The position numbers were made by a program, and so were the translations under genes. From contig NZ_JAUYZJ010000006.1 in the NCBI RefSeq assembly GCF_030700285.1, positions 149,379 to 213,378 on the forward strand: DNA of 64,000 bases. The letters run 5' to 3'. Under the pieces are notes generated by a model. The model saw nothing but the letters and a program-made list of their open reading frames with translations, was not told where the DNA came from and made no database searches. The first letter of the stretch is position 1. Each line of letters opens with the position of its first letter. Source of the stretch: Methylobacterium sp. NEAU K (GTDB lineage Bacteria > Pseudomonadota > Alphaproteobacteria > Rhizobiales > Beijerinckiaceae). Shown here piece after piece: positions 51,269 to 61,850 of the stretch.

Positions 51269-54200
51269 ATCGAGAGATCCGTTCCGTCCCCTGTTTCCAA
51301 CACCGAAGCGCTGGCGCCATTGAGCGCCGTGTGACGTCGCTCAAGCTGGACGCGCAGGACGGCGAGGAGTTGGTCGATGTCGATGGGCTTCGACACGTAG
51401 TCCGATGCCCCCGCCGCGAGGCACTTCTCGCGGTCGCCCTTCATCGCCTTTGCCGTCACCGCGACCAAGGGAAGGTGGTGAAAGCGCTCGTGCCGACGGA
51501 TCTCACGGATGGTTTCGTATCCGTCCATTCCCGGCATCATGATGTCCACCAGCATGGCGTCGACATCAGGATTGGCCTGGAGGAGCGCGATGCCGTCGTG
51601 GCCGTTCTCCGCGAATAGGACGTCGAGGTCGTGCTGCTCGAGCGCGCTCGTGAGCGAGAAGATGTTCCGCACGTCGTCATCGACCAGGATGACACGACGA
51701 CCGTGCAACGAACGCGGATCCTGCAGCTCAACTTGGATCGGGCTCTCGGCCGGCGTGCGGCGGATCGCGCGATGCAGGAACAATGCGGCACCGTCGATGA
51801 GCCTCTCCGGCGAGCCGGGATCCTTCTGGATCACCGTCGATGCGGTCTGCCTGAGCTGCTGCTCCTCAATGGGAGTCAGCTCTCGGCCGGTGTAGACGAT
51901 GATCGGGAGCTCGCCGCCGCCGTCGCTGGCACGGATCTGCTCGATCAGCTCGGAGCCGCCGAGATCGGGCAACCCCAGATCCACGATCGCGCAGTCGAAT
52001 GGATCGGCCGCCAGTGCTTCAAGCGCCTCCTTCGCCGTGCCCACACCCAGAACCGTCACCTCCGCGTCGTCGAGGAGCGCCGAGATGCTCGCGCGTTGAT
52101 TGGGATCGTCTTCGACGAGGAGTAATCTGCGGACCGGCCGCGCGATGAAGTCCTTCGAGCGGGCGAGCGCTCGCATCAGCCCGTCGCGGTCAACGGGCTT
52201 TTCCAGGAAACCGAACGCCCCGGCTCTCAGCCCGCGCTTCTTCTCATCGTTCACCGAGATGACGTGGATCGGGATGTGACGCGTCTGAGAATCGTTCTTC
52301 AGCAGGTCGAGCAGTGCCCAACCGTCCATGTCCGGCAGGCCGATGTCGAGGGTAATGGCGTGCGGCTTGTAGCGGTGTGCGAGCGCGAGGGCGGACGCCC
52401 CGTCCTGGGCGATCAGACCCTTGAATCCGCGTTCGCGCGCGAGTTCCAGAAGGACGGAGGCGAACATGGCGTCGTCCTCGACGATCAGAACGATGTGGTC
52501 CCCGGGCTGGATCGCGTGGCGATCATCCGCCGAGGCCGACAGCGCCATCGCCGCGGAGGGCTGTCGTCCGATGATTGCCGGCGTGCCGGTGCCGTCCATC
52601 GATGGGGACGTTGGCCCGGTCGCCGAGACAGCCGGCGGATCGAGAGGCAGGAACAGCGTGAAGGTGCTGCCCTCGCCGAGCCGGCTCTGCAGGACGATTT
52701 CACCGCCGAGGAGCCGCGCGATCTCGCGGCTGATCGCCAAGCCGAGGCCGGTACCGCCGTACTTCCGGCTCGTGGTGCCGTCCGCCTGTTGGAAGGCCTC
52801 GAAGATGATCCGCTGCTTATCCTCGGCGATGCCGATGCCGGTATCGGTCACGGACAGGGCCATCCATCGACGTCCGGCGCGCAGGGGCGAGCCGTCTGCC
52901 GAGGCGAGCGTCAGGGTGACGCTGCCGGTCTCGGTGAACTTGAAAGCGTTGGAGAGGAGATTCCGCAGAACCTGCTGCAGGCGCTTCGAATCCGTTCGGA
53001 CCGCCTGGGGAAGGTTCGGTGCGACCTCGACCCTGAATGCGACCTGCCGCTCCTCGGCCAGCTGCCGGAACGTTCGGTCGAGGTGCTCTGTCAGGTCAGC
53101 CAGCCTCACATCGCCCAGCTCAAGGGAGACCGTCCCAGACTCGATCTTCGAGAGATCGAGGATGTCGTTGATCAGAGCCAGTAGGTCCGAGCCAGCGGCG
53201 TGAATGGTCTTGGCGAATTCACGCTGCTTGTCGCTCAGATTCCCGCCCTTGTTCTCGGTGAGCAGCTTCGAGAGGATCAGCAGGCTGTTGAGCGGCGTGC
53301 GCAGCTCATGGCTCATGTTGGCCAGAAATTCCGACTTGTAGCGCGAGGTCAACGAGAGCTGCTCTGCCTTCTCCTCCAGGGCGAGCTTGGCATTCGACAC
53401 CTCGCGATTCTTGCCCTCGACCTCCTTCTTCTGGATCTCCAGAAGCCGCGCCTTCTCCTCGAGCTCCTCGTTTGTCTGCTGCAGACGCTCACGCTGATTC
53501 TTGAGAAGGTCCTCCGATTGCTGAAGAGACGCGGCTTGCATCCCGAGGCGATCGTTCGTCTTCTTCAATTCTTCCTGCTGGCTCTGCAGCTCGCTCGTCA
53601 GAAGCTGCGACTGCTTCAGAAGGCCTTCGGTCCGCATGTTCGCCGCGATCGTGTTCAGCACGATGCCGATGGACTCGGTCAACTGGTCGAGGAAGGATTG
53701 ATGGGTCTCGCTGAAGCGGTTGAAGGAGGCCAGCTCGATCACCGCCCGAACCTCCTGCTCGAACAGGACCGGCAGCACGATGATGTTGAGGGGAGGGGCC
53801 TCGCCGAGCGCCGAGCCGATCGTGATGTAGTCGCCGGGCACGTTGGTCAGCAGGATGCGCTTCTTCTCGTAGGCGCATTGCCCCACGAGACCCTGCCGCA
53901 TCCGGTAGCGGTTCGACAGGTTCTTCCGCTCGGTGAAGGCATAGCTCGCCATCAGGTCGAGCACGGGCTCAGTGCCGTCGGCCTCCACCATGTAGAACAC
54001 GCCCCGCTGCGCGTTCACGAGCGAGGCGATCTCGGACAGGATCAGGTTCGACACCGTCGCGAGGTCGCGCTCGCCCTGCAGCATGCGGGTGAACTTGGCG
54101 AGGTTAGTCTTCAGCCAATCCTGCTCGGCGTTTTTGAGGGTCGTGTCCCGCAGGTTACGAATCATCTCGTTAATCGTGTCCTTCAGCGAGGCGACCTCGC

Positions 54201-57078
54201 CGGAGGCCTCGACCGAGATCGAGCGGGCGAGATCGCCCTTGGTCACCGCAGTGGCGACATCGGCGATGGCGCGCACCTGTGTCGTCAGGTTCGCCGCAAG
54301 CTGGTTCACGTTGTCCGTCAGATCGCGCCACAGGCCTGCTGCGCCGGGCACCCGGGCCTGACCGCCGAGCTTGCCTTCGACGCCCACCTCACGGGCGACG
54401 TTGGTCACTTGGTCGGCGAAGGTGGCGAGCGTCTCGATCATCTCGTTGACGGTGTCGGCGAGGGCCGCGATCTCGCCCTTAGCATCGACCGACAGCTTTC
54501 GCTTCAGATCGCCCTGCGCCACCGCGGTCACGACGTCCGCGATGCCGCGGACCTGGCCCGTCAGGTTCGCTGCCATCATGTTCACGTTGTCGGTGAGATC
54601 CTTCCAGGTTCCGCCGACACCCCGCACCTGCGCCTGACCGCCGAGCTTGCCTTCCGAGCCCACCTCGCGGGCCACGCGGGTCACCTCGGAGGCGAATGAG
54701 TTGAGCTGATCGACCATCGTGTTGATGGTCGATTTCAGCTCCAGGATCTCGCCGCGCACATCCACGGTGATCTTCTTGGATAGATCGCCGTTGGCCACTG
54801 CGGTCGTCACGTCGGCGATGTTGCGGACCTGCCCCGTCAGGTTCGCTGCCATCATGTTCACGTTGTCGGTGAGATCCTTCCAGGTACCTCCGACCCCACG
54901 CACCTGTGCCTGGCCCCCGAGCTTGCCCTCGATGCCGACCTCGCGTGCGACGCGTACGACCTCGCTCGCGAAGGAGTTGAGCTGATCCACCATGGTGTTG
55001 ATGGTGGACTTCAGCTCCAGGATCTCGCCCTCGACCGCGACGGTGATCTTCTTCGAGAGATCGCCATTGGCGACGGCCGTCGTAACCTCAGCGATGTTAC
55101 GGACTTGGCCGGTGAGGTTCGCCGCCATCATGTTGACGTTGTCCGTCAGACCCTTCCACACGCCGCCGACGCCCTTCACCTGCGCCTGACCGCCGAGCTT
55201 GCCCTCGGTCCCCACCTCCTTGGCGACGCGGGTCACCTCGGAGGCGAAGGAGTTGAGCTGGTCGACCATGGTGTTGATGGTGGACTTCAGCTCCAGGATC
55301 TCGCCCTTCACGTCGACGGTAATCTTCTTGGAAAGGTCGCCGTTCGCCACTGCGGTCGTCACGTCGGCGATGTTCCGGACCTGGCCCGTCAGATTCGCAG
55401 CCATGAGATTGACGTTGTCGGTCAGGTCCGCCCAGGTCCCGGCAACGCCTTCCACGCGAGCCTGGCCCCCGAGCTTGCCTTCCGAGCCCACCTCCCTGGC
55501 GACGCGGGTCACCTCGGAGGCGAAGGAATTGAGCTGATCGACCATGGTGTTGATGGTGTTCTTCAACTCCAGGATCTCGCCGCGCACATCGACGGTGATC
55601 TTCTTCGACAGGTCGCCGTTCGCCACCGCCGTGGTGACATCGGCGATGTTCCGGACCTGACCGGTGAGATTGGCCGCCATGAGGTTGACGTTGTCGGTCA
55701 GGTCCGCCCACGTGCCGGCGACCCCTCGCACCTGGGCCTGGCCGCCGAGCTTGCCCTCCGAGCCCACCTCCCTGGCAACGCGGGTCACCTCGGAGGCGAA
55801 GGAGTTGAGCTGATCGACCATGGTGTTGATGGTGTTCTTCAGCTCCAGGATCTCGCCCTTCACGTCGACGGTGATCTTCTTCGACAGGTCGCCATTCGCG
55901 ACCGCCGTGGTGACGTCCGCGATGTTCCGCACCTGACCGGTGAGATTGGCAGCCATCATGTTCACGTTATCGGTCAGATCTTTCCAGGTGCCGCCGACAC
56001 CCTCGACCTGAGCCTGTCCTCCCAGCTTCCCTTCTGAGCCCACTTCCTTGGCGACGCGGGTCACCTCGGAGGCGAAGGAATTGAGCTGGTCCACCATCGT
56101 GTTGATGGTCGATTTGAGTTCGAGGATCTCGCCCTTCACGTCGACGGTGATCTTCTTCGACAAGTCACCCCGCGCCACCGCGGTCGTGACCTCGGCGATG
56201 TTGCGCACTTGGCCGGTGAGGTTGGCGGCCATCATGTTGACGTTGTCGGTCAAGTCCTTCCAGACACCGCCGACGCCCTTCACATGCGCTTGACCGCCGA
56301 GCTTGCCCTCGGTCCCCACCTCCTTGGCGACGCGGGTCACCTCGGAGGCGAAGGAGTTGAGCTGATCGACCATGGTGTTGAAGGTCGACTTGAGGTCGAG
56401 AATCTCACCCTTCACGTCGACGGTGATCTTCTTCGAAAGATCGCCATTGGCGACTGCGGTGGTGACCTCGGCGATGTTGCGGACCTGACCCGTCAGGTTC
56501 GCCGCCATCAGGTTCACGTTGTCGGTGAGGTCCTTCCAAGTGCCTCCGACGCCCTTCACCTGGGCTTGGCCGCCGAGCTTCCCTTCCGAGCCGACCTCAC
56601 GGGCGACGCGAGTCACCTCGGAGGCGAAGGAATTGAGCTGGTCCACCATGGTATTGACGACCTTGCCGATCCGCAGGAACTCCCCCCGCAATGGGCGGCC
56701 CTCGATCTCGATCTGCATGGTCTGTCCCAGGTCGCCCTTGGCGACTGCACCGATGACCCGCGCCACCTCGGTGGTCGGCTGAACGAGATCGCCGATCATG
56801 GAGTTGACCGAGTCGACGCACTCGACCCATCCACCGGTTGCCGCGGGCAGCTTTCCGCGCTCGCCGATACGGCCGTCCTTGCCGACCGTGCGGGCCACAC
56901 GGTCGAGTTCGCGCGCCAGACCCTGGTTCAACTCGACGATGTCGTTGAAGGCCTGCGCGATCTCGCCCTCGATCCCGGTCAGATCGAGGGGTAGTCTGAC
57001 CGTGAAATCGCCTTTCCGGAAGGCACGCAGGCACTTCAGGAGAATCTTGGGCTCAATCTGCGAGGAGCCTGGCGTCAT
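51265..57078 (-). CDS. Giant soluble hybrid histidine kinase with nine HAMP-type repeats
   Basis: 1937 residues from ATG 57078 (GGGGGA six bases before); an upstream ATG lacks a ribosome-binding site. Layout: divergent N-terminal HAMP-like part (1-140), nine 92-residue repeats (about 141-970; [60 protein letters not shown]), GAF (about 1006-1146; [14 protein letters not shown]), coiled coil, HisKA ([12 protein letters not shown], about 1256), HATPase ([25 protein letters not shown]), then three receivers near 1532, 1652 and 1796, each with its Asp ([33 protein letters not shown]). No transmembrane helix. The poly-HAMP plan recalls fungal group III osmosensing kinases and their bacterial relatives. 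Confidence 0.94.
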   Translation of the reverse strand: MTPGSSQIEPKILLKCLRAFRKGDFTVRLPLDLTGIEGEIAQAFNDIVELNQGLARELDRVARTVGKDGRIGERGKLPAATGGWVECVDSVNSMIGDLVQPTTEVARVIGAVAKGDLGQTMQIEIEGRPLRGEFLRIGKVVNTMVDQLNSFASEVTRVAREVGSEGKLGGQAQVKGVGGTWKDLTDNVNLMAANLTGQVRNIAEVTTAVANGDLSKKITVDVKGEILDLKSTFNTMVDQLNSFASEVTRVAKEVGTEGKLGGQAHVKGVGGVWKDLTDNVNMMAANLTGQVRNIAEVTTAVARGDLSKKITVDVKGEILELKSTINTMVDQLNSFASEVTRVAKEVGSEGKLGGQAQVEGVGGTWKDLTDNVNMMAANLTGQVRNIADVTTAVANGDLSKKITVDVKGEILELKNTINTMVDQLNSFASEVTRVAREVGSEGKLGGQAQVRGVAGTWADLTDNVNLMAANLTGQVRNIADVTTAVANGDLSKKITVDVRGEILELKNTINTMVDQLNSFASEVTRVAREVGSEGKLGGQARVEGVAGTWADLTDNVNLMAANLTGQVRNIADVTTAVANGDLSKKITVDVKGEILELKSTINTMVDQLNSFASEVTRVAKEVGTEGKLGGQAQVKGVGGVWKGLTDNVNMMAANLTGQVRNIAEVTTAVANGDLSKKITVAVEGEILELKSTINTMVDQLNSFASEVVRVAREVGIEGKLGGQAQVRGVGGTWKDLTDNVNMMAANLTGQVRNIADVTTAVANGDLSKKITVDVRGEILELKSTINTMVDQLNSFASEVTRVAREVGSEGKLGGQAQVRGVGGTWKDLTDNVNMMAANLTGQVRGIADVVTAVAQGDLKRKLSVDAKGEIAALADTVNEMIETLATFADQVTNVAREVGVEGKLGGQARVPGAAGLWRDLTDNVNQLAANLTTQVRAIADVATAVTKGDLARSISVEASGEVASLKDTINEMIRNLRDTTLKNAEQDWLKTNLAKFTRMLQGERDLATVSNLILSEIASLVNAQRGVFYMVEADGTEPVLDLMASYAFTERKNLSNRYRMRQGLVGQCAYEKKRILLTNVPGDYITIGSALGEAPPLNIIVLPVLFEQEVRAVIELASFNRFSETHQSFLDQLTESIGIVLNTIAANMRTEGLLKQSQLLTSELQSQQEELKKTNDRLGMQAASLQQSEDLLKNQRERLQQTNEELEEKARLLEIQKKEVEGKNREVSNAKLALEEKAEQLSLTSRYKSEFLANMSHELRTPLNSLLILSKLLTENKGGNLSDKQREFAKTIHAAGSDLLALINDILDLSKIESGTVSLELGDVRLADLTEHLDRTFRQLAEERQVAFRVEVAPNLPQAVRTDSKRLQQVLRNLLSNAFKFTETGSVTLTLASADGSPLRAGRRWMALSVTDTGIGIAEDKQRIIFEAFQQADGTTSRKYGGTGLGLAISREIARLLGGEIVLQSRLGEGSTFTLFLPLDPPAVSATGPTSPSMDGTGTPAIIGRQPSAAMALSASADDRHAIQPGDHIVLIVEDDAMFASVLLELARERGFKGLIAQDGASALALAHRYKPHAITLDIGLPDMDGWALLDLLKNDSQTRHIPIHVISVNDEKKRGLRAGAFGFLEKPVDRDGLMRALARSKDFIARPVRRLLLVEDDPNQRASISALLDDAEVTVLGVGTAKEALEALAADPFDCAIVDLGLPDLGGSELIEQIRASDGGGELPIIVYTGRELTPIEEQQLRQTASTVIQKDPGSPERLIDGAALFLHRAIRRTPAESPIQVELQDPRSLHGRRVILVDDDVRNIFSLTSALEQHDLDVLFAENGHDGIALLQANPDVDAMLVDIMMPGMDGYETIREIRRHERFHHLPLVAVTAKAMKGDREKCLAAGASDYVSKPIDIDQLLAVLRVQLERRHTALNGASASVLETGDGTDLSI
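54170..56655 (-). repeat. Nine tandem 276-bp coding repeats (HAMP units)
   Basis: The repeat unit is exactly 92 codons. A landmark such as GAGTTGAGCTGATCGACCAT recurs near 54697, 54973, 55249, 55525, 55801, 56077, 56353 and 56629. The unit nearest 54170-54445 is the most diverged ([20 protein letters not shown]). The central seven or so are nearly identical in protein. Such identity suggests recent unequal crossing-over or gene conversion, and also poses an assembly risk: the copy number could be wrong in a short-read assembly. Confidence 0.92.
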
Positions 57079-57159
57079 GGATTTCCCCCTGAGGGATGAG
57101 ACGGTCAGCATGGCTGACCGGTGCGAGCTGTGCCGCCTTTATCTTTGCAGAGTTAAGGC

Positions 57160-57800
57160 CCTTTCAACCGTAGGTCGTGCGGAAGCGAGAGCCGATCCCC
57201 TGGAGCAGGGGTGCATACGCGCCGCGTCCTGAGAAGGCCAGCGGCGCGGAGGACCGAGTGGCGAAGCTTCCGACCCTGCAGGGGCTGCCATCGGTCTCGT
57301 GCGAGATCGCGAAGGCCGAGCGGACATGAGCGAGCAGGAGCAGGTCCTCGCGCTGACGGCACGACGCGGGCCGGTTTTTCCAAGCAAAGTAGCCGCTCGG
57401 ACTGACGTCGAGGACCTTGCACAGACGCGGGACGGGGAAATCCTTCTTCGCCGCATCGATGAGTTGGAACCTCATCGACGTCCTTCGTTGACGAAAAAAG
57501 CCGTGGCCCGCTTCATGATCTCGCGCTCTTGGCGCAGCACCTCGTGCTCGCGCCACAGGCGCTTCAGCTCGACGGCCATGTCCTCCTGCCGCTCCGCTGG
57601 CAGCACGTCGACCTTCCGATCACGCCGGCCGTCGATCCAGGTGCACGATGTCGAGAGTCCGATCTCGGGATCGGCGGCGATCTCGCGGCGGGAACGGCCG
57701 CTTGTCTGGGGGAGCCGTACCGTCTTCCCCCGGGAACTCAGGCGTGAATTGCTTCTTGGGTTCTGCCATCGGAAACCCCATCCATCACGGAAGAAGCTCG
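57160..57800 (-). mobile_element. IS3-family relic
   Basis: On the minus strand, ATG 57769 opens AEPKKQFTPEF, the start of an IS3 OrfA, then loses frame. RLWREHEVLRQEREIMKRAT AFF resumes near 57530 as the OrfA end. OrfB starts around 57475 (MRFQLIDAAKKDFPVPRLCK, VLDVSPSGYFAWKNRPA) and decays after SHETDGSP near 57300. The catalytic core is absent and no inverted repeats were found. It sits between the giant kinase promoter and the Rap1a-like gene. Confidence 0.78.
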
Positions 57801-57900
57801 CCACTTCTCCGAAGCAAGTCCGCACCTCTATCGCCCGAGATGATGGTTGGCACCCAGGCCCGTCGGTCGAAGTGAGGTCCCGATCTCGGCGCGCGGCGCT

Positions 57901-58350
57901 CTACCGGCAAGGCCACCGCTGTCGGAAGGCGAGTGTGGCTCCGGCCAGCATGTCGAGTTGCAACATGGTATCATGCGCCCGCACCCAGGTGAGAAATGTG
58001 TCCGACAGCTGCTCGATGCTGTAGTCGACATCGCAGAGACCGCCCCGATCGCCGCCGTTGCCGAATGCCGTTAGCGTGTCGGCGATGCCCATGAGGTAGG
58101 CGCTGCACCAACCCGAGGCCTCCCCCTGCTCGGCAAGGCACGCCCGGTAGAGGTCGGCAGTCCTTCTCTCCCGGATGTCGACCGGACCCGCCGGCTGCTT
58201 TCCAGGTTCGGCCGACGTGGGGCCCGGCTTGTTCGGCAAGCAGGATTTTGTCGCGCAGTCGGCAGCGTCGGCTTCGGGTATCGCCGCCGCCAGGAAGGGG
58301 GCAAGCAACCCTGCAATCACGAGGGGATGGTTCCGGCTTCCGGCGATCAT
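57901..58350 (-). CDS. Secreted Rap1a/Tai-like protein
   Basis: 149 residues. Signal peptide (GSRNHPLVIAGLLAPFLAAA, cleavage near ADA). The second half fits the Rap1a/Tai fold: LYRACLAEQGEASGWCSAYL, MGIADTLTAFG, then CDVDYSIEQLSDTFLTWVRA. Paired cysteines at both ends probably form disulfides. Tai proteins are immunity factors against type VI amidases, but many family members are general periplasmic proteins, and no T6SS gene is nearby. It starts 17 bp after the DUF1259 stop, same strand. GGGAG is eight bases before the ATG. Confidence 0.78.
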   Translation of the reverse strand: MIAGSRNHPLVIAGLLAPFLAAAIPEADAADCATKSCLPNKPGPTSAEPGKQPAGPVDIRERRTADLYRACLAEQGEASGWCSAYLMGIADTLTAFGNGGDRGGLCDVDYSIEQLSDTFLTWVRAHDTMLQLDMLAGATLAFRQRWPCR

Positions 58351-58367
58351 GACCGCGCTCCCGTCCG

Positions 58368-59330
58368 TCAGCCCTTGGCAACTTTCATTCGATCGAGTGC
58401 CTGACGGAGGCCCTTGGCAAGCTTGCCCGCGTCTTCGTTGGCCCAGAAATGCATGAAGAACAGCCGCGGCTCGTCGTCGAGCATGTGGTTGTGCAGGGCC
58501 GTCACCTCGATGCCGTTCGTGCGGAGCGCCTTGATCACCGGATTTACCTCGTCGGCTGTCAGCACGAAGTCGCCCGTGATCGCAGCCTTGCCGCCGCCGG
58601 TCGGCTGGAAGTTGATGGCGATGGCCGAACCCATGGCCTCGGGCACCGCCATGCCGTGGTCCTTAGGGGTCTGCGAGCGCGGCACGCTGACGGCGTAGAC
58701 GCCGCCGTTGATCTTGCCCTTGCGGCCGAGCGCCTGATCAATGGCGGCCGTATCAAGGTCGAGCGCCTGGTCAGAGGTTTTCGTCGTCGCCGGCACCGGT
58801 CCTTCACCGGCCGCGGCCGGGCTCGTGCTGACTATCGACGACGGCTCGCCGCCCGCCGTTTCACCCCCGAACGGCGTCCGACTGGCACCCAGGGCGCCCA
58901 TCAGGGTCGTGGACAGCTTGCTTGGCTCGCCATGACCCGAGACGTGCATGTAGAACGTGCTAGGCGAAGCCCGCAGCAGGTGGTTGTGCAGGGCGGTGAT
59001 CTCCACACCGCCCTCAATCAGGCGCGTCATCACTGGATTGATCTCGTCCTCGGTCAGGACCAGGTCGCCCATCACCATGACGTCGTTGTCGCCAGACTTC
59101 GTGAAGGCGAGCCATGAGCCGAGAGCGAGGGCTGGCTTGACCCGGACGCCGTCGAGTGTGACCGCGAGGTCGGTGCGTGGCAGCCCGACCCGGTAGACGC
59201 CGCCCGGCATCACCGTACCAGCCTTGCCGAGTCCCTGGGCTATGGCGTCTTGCCAGGGCTCGGCCGCCGACGCAGCGGGTGCGAGCGCGACCATGCTCAA
59301 CACGGCGAACGGGGCCAGCAAGTGACGCAT
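58368..59330 (-). CDS. Exported DUF1259 (LppY/LpqO-like) protein, two repeats
   Basis: 320 residues with a signal peptide (MRHLLAPFAVLSMVALAPAA, cleavage near ASA). Two homologous DUF1259 halves: GGVYRVGLPRTDLAVTLDGV with ITALHNHLLRASPSTFYMHV, and GGVYAVSVPRSQTPKDHGMA with VTALHNHMLDDEPRLFFMHF. Each half carries conserved TALHNH histidines, suggesting metal binding. A Ser/Thr-rich linker joins them. Family function is unknown, though it often appears with metal-resistance genes. It is 101 bp from the chrA end and may share the operon. GAGGAG precedes the ATG. Confidence 0.88.
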   Translation of the reverse strand: MRHLLAPFAVLSMVALAPAASAAEPWQDAIAQGLGKAGTVMPGGVYRVGLPRTDLAVTLDGVRVKPALALGSWLAFTKSGDNDVMVMGDLVLTEDEINPVMTRLIEGGVEITALHNHLLRASPSTFYMHVSGHGEPSKLSTTLMGALGASRTPFGGETAGGEPSSIVSTSPAAAGEGPVPATTKTSDQALDLDTAAIDQALGRKGKINGGVYAVSVPRSQTPKDHGMAVPEAMGSAIAINFQPTGGGKAAITGDFVLTADEVNPVIKALRTNGIEVTALHNHMLDDEPRLFFMHFWANEDAGKLAKGLRQALDRMKVAKG

Positions 59331-59430
59331 GGTCGTCTCCTCGGTTGTTTTCGCGTTTCGCGTTCTCAGGGCCTGCCGGCGCCTGCCAGGGCAAGAAGGG
59401 CGATTGCCCCAACCAGAGTGCTGGAGCCCA

Positions 59431-60846
59431 TCACACTTGCCCCATAAGACGGAGGGTGACGCCGGCCGCGGCGCAGGCCGCGAGCGCCTGGACCATGCCG
59501 ACCTTGAACCGGAACGCCGCGAGGACCGCCGCGGCCGCTAGGGCGAGCGCCCAGGGGTTGAGGCTGGCGAGGACCGGTACGTCGAGGTGGATTGGCCCGG
59601 CCGTGAACCGTCGCGTCTCGGCGAAGATGGTTTGGAGTGCAAACCACACGGCGAGGTTCAGGATCACGCCGACCACGGAAGCGGTGATGGCCGAGAGCGC
59701 GCCGGCGAGCGCCCGATCGCCGCGCAGGCGTTCGACATAAGGGGCGCCGACGAAGATCCAGAGGAAGCAGGGCGCGAATGTTACCCAGGTCGTGAGGAGC
59801 CCCCCGAGCGTGCCGGCGACGAGCGGCGGCAGGGTGCCCGGATGGCGGAAGGTCGCCATGAAGCCCACGAACTGGGTGACCATGATGAGCGGACCGGGCG
59901 TGGTCTCGGCCATGCCGAGGCCGTCGAGCATCTCGCCCGGCTTCAGCCAGCCGTAATGCTCCACCGCCTGCTGGGCGACGTAGGAGAGTACCGCGTAGGC
60001 CCCCCCGAAGGTCACCATCGCCATCTTGGAGAAGAATACCGCGACGTGGATGAAGACGTGATCCGGCCCGAAGGCGATGAGGATGGCGGCGACCGGTACA
60101 AGCCAGATCGCGCTCCAAGTCAGCAGCACCCGAAGTGTGTGCTTGATGGCGGCGCGGTCCTGAGGAAGTTCGTCGTCGCCGAGCAGGAAGGGGCCATCGA
60201 CGACCTTACCCGCACCGTGCCCTCCCGCTGCCCGGAACTGAGGCAGACCGAGACGGCCCCCGAGATAGCCGATCATTCCGGCCGTCAGCACGATCAGCGG
60301 GAAGGACAGGTCGAGGAAGTAGATGGCGACGAAGGCCGCCGCCGCGAGGCCGACCATGACCGGGCCCTTGAGCGCGCGCTTGCCGATGCGGAGCACGGCC
60401 TGGAGCACGATGGCGAGCACCGCCGCCTTCAGGCCAAAGAACAGGCCCCCAACGAACCCGACGTTGCCGTAGAGCGCGTAGACCCAGCTCAGGACCATGA
60501 TGGCGACGATGCCCGGCAGGACGAACAGGCCGCCCGCGACGAGTCCGCCGCGTGTGCCGTGCATCAGCCAGCCGACATAGGTCGCGAGTTGCTGCGCCTC
60601 GGGGCCGGGGAGCAAGGTGCAGAAGTTCAGGGCGTGGAGGAAGCGGTTCTCGGAGATCCAGCGCTTCTCCTCGACCAAGATGCGGTGCATGACCGCGATC
60701 TGCCCGGCCGGGCCGCCGAAGGAGAGAGCGGCGACGCGCAGCCAGACCGGCAGGGCCTGACTGAGCGCCACCGGCGGCGGAAGGGCGCGGGGGTCGGGCT
60801 CGTGTGGAACCCTAGGGCTGGCGAGCATGGCGCCGGCCATGATCAA
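59431..60846 (-). CDS. chrA: Chromate efflux transporter, full-length CHR family
   Basis: 471 residues, the fused two-domain form with about ten to twelve transmembrane helices. Signature motifs: AALSFGGPAGQIAVMHRIL near the start of domain 1 with FCTLLPGPEAQQLATYVGWL. In the second half FFSKMAMVTFGGAYAVLSYV and GLGMAETTPGPLIMVTQFVG. The paired FGG and PGP(E/L) motifs define the CHR superfamily. It exports chromate from the cytoplasm. Its start overlaps the preceding rhodanese-ChrB stop by four bases (ATGA), indicating coupled expression. Confidence 0.95.
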   Translation of the reverse strand: MIMAGAMLASPRVPHEPDPRALPPPVALSQALPVWLRVAALSFGGPAGQIAVMHRILVEEKRWISENRFLHALNFCTLLPGPEAQQLATYVGWLMHGTRGGLVAGGLFVLPGIVAIMVLSWVYALYGNVGFVGGLFFGLKAAVLAIVLQAVLRIGKRALKGPVMVGLAAAAFVAIYFLDLSFPLIVLTAGMIGYLGGRLGLPQFRAAGGHGAGKVVDGPFLLGDDELPQDRAAIKHTLRVLLTWSAIWLVPVAAILIAFGPDHVFIHVAVFFSKMAMVTFGGAYAVLSYVAQQAVEHYGWLKPGEMLDGLGMAETTPGPLIMVTQFVGFMATFRHPGTLPPLVAGTLGGLLTTWVTFAPCFLWIFVGAPYVERLRGDRALAGALSAITASVVGVILNLAVWFALQTIFAETRRFTAGPIHLDVPVLASLNPWALALAAAAVLAAFRFKVGMVQALAACAAAGVTLRLMGQV

Positions 60847-61673
60847 GCCCTTGCCTTGGGCTTGTTGGTCGGCCAGTTATGGGTCTCCTCGGTCGCATCC
60901 CGGCACCAGCGATAGAAGGCGTCGTAGAGGAGCATGCCGGCGTCGAGTTGCTCCAGGTCGTCCGCGTAGATGCGCGACAGGCCGAGCGACGCCGCGAGCA
61001 GACCCGCCGCTTCCGGTGCGAGATCGGGCCGCGCGGTATCGGCCCCGCGCACCAGGGTCGCCAGATGCAGGAGCGGCGGCATGGCGAGGCCGAGTTCTTC
61101 GACCATGACGTCGAAGGTGCAGAGCGTGCCCCGGTGGCTCCAGAAGGCACCCGGGTCGTCAATGTCGAAGGGTGCGCCCCCGAACCGTTCGGCCACGGCG
61201 TTCACCTCGGGCGGCGGCACAAAGAGGAAGACCGCGTCCGGGTCGACGAAGCGCCGGATCAGCCAGGGACAGGCGATGCGGTCGACCTTGGGGCGTGCGC
61301 GGGTGACCCAGACGGTCCGGCCGCGCGCGTCACGGGGCGGCAGCTTGGCCTCTGGCACCAGTGGCAGGCCTGCAGCTTCCCAGGCATCGAAGCCGCCGTC
61401 CAGGGTCTCGGCTGCTACGCCTGCCTGGCGCAGGTAAGCAGCGGCGCCGTGGCCGATGTCGCGCCCGTGGCGGCACACCGCGACTGCGCCGCGACCCGCA
61501 AGGTCGGCGGACCAGTGCGCGATGTCGGCGACGGGGCGGCGGATACTACCTGGGATTAGGCGCGAATCATCGCGAAAAGCGTCGTCCGGCCTGACGTCGA
61601 CAACGACCGGGCAAGCGGGCGTGCCGACGAGTCGAGCGAGTTTGTCGACGGGGATCGCAGTAGGCGTAGGCAT
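60843..61673 (-). CDS. Rhodanese-ChrB fusion, chromate resistance protein
   Basis: 276 residues from ATG 61673 (AAGGA seven bases before). Residues about 5-105 form a rhodanese domain, with the active-site loop VCRHGRDIGHGAAAYLRQAG (Cys). From about residue 130 the ChrB C-terminal domain follows: VWVTRARPKVDRIACPWLIR, RFVDPDAVFLFVPPPEV, FDVMVEELGLAMPPLLHLAT. ChrB proteins regulate or assist chromate resistance; the N-terminal DNA-binding part of classical ChrB is replaced here by rhodanese. So a sulfur-transfer or sensing role is possible. Coupled to chrA. Confidence 0.9.
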   Translation of the reverse strand: MPTPTAIPVDKLARLVGTPACPVVVDVRPDDAFRDDSRLIPGSIRRPVADIAHWSADLAGRGAVAVCRHGRDIGHGAAAYLRQAGVAAETLDGGFDAWEAAGLPLVPEAKLPPRDARGRTVWVTRARPKVDRIACPWLIRRFVDPDAVFLFVPPPEVNAVAERFGGAPFDIDDPGAFWSHRGTLCTFDVMVEELGLAMPPLLHLATLVRGADTARPDLAPEAAGLLAASLGLSRIYADDLEQLDAGMLLYDAFYRWCRDATEETHNWPTNKPKARA

Positions 61674-61850
61674 GACGCGTCCTTGCATCGAATGCAGAAT
61701 GGACGCGATTCTTCAGCCGGAGCCTCGTCGGGAGATCGCTTCCCGAGTTTCTATTCACCGCCGTCGAGAGCGTGATGTCAAGCGGGGACCGCGCTATCTC
61801 AACCCGCCGTTATGCGCAGGCACGGCCGGATTCCCGCGCAGCAGTTCCAA

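Noticed and set aside
53200..54699. Long plus-strand open frame (499 codons) opposite the giant kinase
   Set aside because: Antisense shadow of a strongly coding, high-GC, repetitive gene; no ribosome-binding site or domain. The same applies to 55105-56037, 56209-56994 and 52264-53184.
54170..56655. Regular repeats considered as CRISPR or satellite DNA
   Set aside because: Unit is 276 bp, has no spacers and is in frame with a clear protein; these are coding HAMP repeats.
57901..58350. Type VI secretion immunity protein
   Set aside because: The fold is Rap1a/Tai-like, but there is no effector or T6SS gene nearby and it belongs with a chromate cassette, so immunity is not claimed.
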